A DNA stretch of 37,457 nt from Parachlorella kessleri (Eukaryota; Chlorophyta; Trebouxiophyceae; Chlorellales; Chlorellaceae): contig BBXU01000749.1 in NCBI GenBank assembly GCA_001598975.1, forward strand, positions 1 to 37,457, given 5' to 3'. Shown one piece after another: positions 36,051 through 37,457 of the stretch. The notes under the pieces are model-generated. The model saw nothing but the letters and a program-made list of their open reading frames with translations. It was not told where the DNA came from and made no database searches. Every line of letters begins with the position of its first letter. Within the stretch, counting starts at the first letter, position 1. The translations under genes and the position numbers were made by a program.

Positions 36051-36281
36051 CGGCAGGGCTGATGGTTTCTGGGTTAGACAGACTGGTAGTAAGTGTCAAG
36101 ACGAGCTCCGCCGGTCGAGGTGCAGGCTGTGGACAGGGGCTGTGAACAAGATGCAGGCTGCCTTTATTTTCCCCTGTGTATATTTGGACAGTTTCACACT
36201 GCCGGTCAACTGCTTGTTGATCCAATAACCAGGCGCTCCAAGCGTTCATAGACAGCGCCGCACAGCCTTGCCTGGAGTCCT

Positions 36282-36316
36282 TGCTGTCAATATTGACAGC
36301 ATCCATTGATGGATGC
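36282..36316. repeat. Perfect 20-bp palindrome next to a second hairpin
   Basis: TGCTGTCAATATTGACAGCA (36282-36301) is its own reverse complement. It overlaps by three bases GCATCCATTGATGGATGC (36299-36316), a 7-bp stem with a TTGA loop. The pair could be a protein-binding site, a transposon end or a terminator-like structure; nothing nearby decides. Confidence 0.85.
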
Positions 36317-37186
36317 TGCGTTTGCCTGCGGTGCTGCGAGCACTCCCACTCTACCTCAAAGTGCGCAAGCTTCCATTTGGGTTGAATCCTCCCATCCCAA
36401 CTTTCTGATTTGTGGTGGGGGTGAGAAGCGCAAGTCTAAAGGGCAAGCCAAGCAGCCACCATCAAGATTTCCATGCGGCTGGCATAAAGCGCAGTGGCAG
36501 GCCATCCGTTGCAAAAAGGCCACGCCCCAGAAGAAAGCGGTAGCCCCTACCCCAACCGCAGCGCTGTCACAAACAGCACCCTATGGCAGACCATGCAGCC
36601 CCTGAGAAACCCTGCAGGCTGCTTGCTCCACCTTCCACCGCAAGACTCTCACAAAGGGCAGATGTCTTTCAGGAACCAAAGGCTGCCCAGGCTCTTCATT
36701 GTGGGAGCGTGACCTCCTCATCCTTGAAGGTCCTGCTCCTGACAGGCAGCGGCGCAGCAGTGTCTGCAGCCATCACACAACAAGCAGGGCACACCGTCAG
36801 AGGTTGCCCTTGAGATGTCCTCCCATGCCCCGTTGGACGCGCTTCTGTGGATACGCCCGTTCCTGTCCAATTGATGTTTACCAGGGGTGTACTGCAACAT
36901 TCCTTCCCACCACATGAGTAACTCCCGCACGCCAAGCTGGCTCCGCATGGTAAGCAAGCCACACACGACCCTCACAAGCCAACGTGCGTAGCACACGCGT
37001 TGCAGTATGCTTCTGTGCTTCCCACACTGTCACCCTGCCCCGCACCATATGATTGCATGCCTCCTGTGCGGCCGATGCCAGAAAGATGGTACCCCCTAAT
37101 CAGCTTGGTGCCCCACTGGATCGCCATACAATATCCTCCTCATGTTGGCCCCTTTGCTTGCCTTCTTTGCTGCACCCCCTTGCCTC

Positions 37187-37452
37187 ACCATTGGTGAGCT
37201 GGACGTCTCCTTGGATGGCCACCCCATTCAGAAACCCATGCCCATTGCTTGCTTAGTAACCGCTTTCGGGGGTTCGAATCTGGGAGGGGCAACTTCTGCA
37301 TTTCCACACTCTGCATTGCCGCTGGTGCGTCCCGCTATATGCTGGGTGCACAGCCTCTGCTTAGTAACCGCCCTGCCCTTACCATTGGTGAGCTTGACGT
37401 CCCCCTGGATGGCCACGCCATCCAGAAACCCCATGCCCATTGCTTGCTTAGA
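37187..37452 (-). repeat. Tandem duplication of a candidate exon and donor (194-bp period)
   Basis: About 71 bases at 37187-37257 recur at 37381-37452 with several changes. On the minus strand the right copy reads MGMGFLDGVAIQGDVKLTN and ends at AATG|GTAAGG, a good donor. The left copy has the same layout (AATG|GTGAGG), but one G of a GGGG run is missing, so the same frame meets a TGA after GMGF. Confidence 0.75.
37384..37440 (-). CDS. Candidate exon of an unidentified minus-strand gene
   Basis: This is a minus-strand open stretch (MGMGFLDGVAIQGDVKLTN) followed by a consensus donor GTAAGG. The call rests on two things: the donor, and the conservation of the same amino-acid pattern in the neighbouring copy (GVAIQGDVQLTN in the left copy's matching frame). 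The rest of the gene would lie to the right, outside the window, or in unrecognised exons to the left. The Met need not be the true start. I do not recognise the family. Confidence 0.25.
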
Positions 37453-37457
37453 ATACC

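Larger units (their letters stand above)
35394..37186. other. Region without a confident gene
   Basis: No TGTAA was found soon after the stop at 35393, so the 3' end of the Cys-rich gene is unclear. The stretch holds a 15-bp tandem repeat (36007-36050), an adjacent pair of hairpins (36282-36316) and several short open frames. One plus-strand frame, 36306-36605, has a Lys-rich middle (GGGEKRKSKGQAKQ) unlike random GC-rich translation and could be an exon, but no splice site or homology supports it. Confidence 0.4.

Noticed and set aside
36306..36605. 99-codon plus-strand frame with a Lys-rich middle
   Set aside because: The composition is suggestive, but no homology, promoter or splice partner was seen, so it is mentioned only in the regional entry.
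37258..37300. tRNA-like T-arm (GGGGGTTCGAATCTGGGAG) near the right end
   Set aside because: The TTCGAAT loop looks right, but the would-be stem is GGGGG against CTGGG and does not pair, and no matching 5' acceptor strand (GCCCCTC) lies upstream. The motif falls inside the tandem duplication region.

Overview
This window is nuclear DNA from an intron-rich, high-GC eukaryote, most likely a chlorophyte green alga. The evidence is that genes are split into many short exons by small introns with clear GT...AG boundaries, and that the proteins carry Ala-, Gly- and Gln-rich low-complexity tails. One gene resembles an algal hydroxyproline-rich wall protein, and TGTAA motifs (the usual chlorophyte poly(A) signal) lie downstream of most stop codons. 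There are no bacterial operons, rRNA genes, CRISPR arrays or convincing tRNAs. Most long open frames on the opposite strand are GC-driven shadows of the real exons.

Layout, left to right. (1) <131-12048, plus: the 3' part of a BRWD/PHIP-type chromatin protein (WD40 repeats, acidic/basic linker, Tudor-like module, bromodomain, charged tail). Its N-terminus lies off the window. (2) 13214-13759, minus: two spliced exons of an unidentified gene. (3) 15295-19815, minus: a TPR-repeat protein with a mitochondrial-type presequence. (4) 20110-21640, plus (possible earlier start at 20026): a small CoA-binding-domain protein, head to head with gene 3. (5) 22890-29680, minus: an R1R2R3-MYB (MYB3R class) transcription factor with a very large low-complexity C-terminal region. 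(6) 30590-35393, plus: a secreted Cys-rich/Pro-rich protein, divergent from the MYB gene. (7) Near 37.4 kb, minus: a possible exon of another gene, duplicated in tandem. These are independent nuclear genes; nothing ties them into one pathway, although BRWD/PHIP and MYB3R proteins both act in nuclear gene regulation.

Exon structures were deduced by hand from splice motifs, phase continuity and family homology. Where phases did not match, the entry says so.

The most unusual features concern splicing. Four introns can be kept in frame only by GC-AG donors (after 1272, 6924, 20391 and 20740), two of them in one five-exon gene. In at least five places the end of an exon or candidate exon, or its 5' splice site, is duplicated nearby (2548-2646, 8521/8651, 9071/9149, 16646/16726 and 37187/37381). 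One copy pair would give an in-frame 26-residue alternative insert. The second item of interest is an apparently undescribed six-cysteine module, repeated with identical spacing and separated by Pro/Ser linkers, in the secreted protein.
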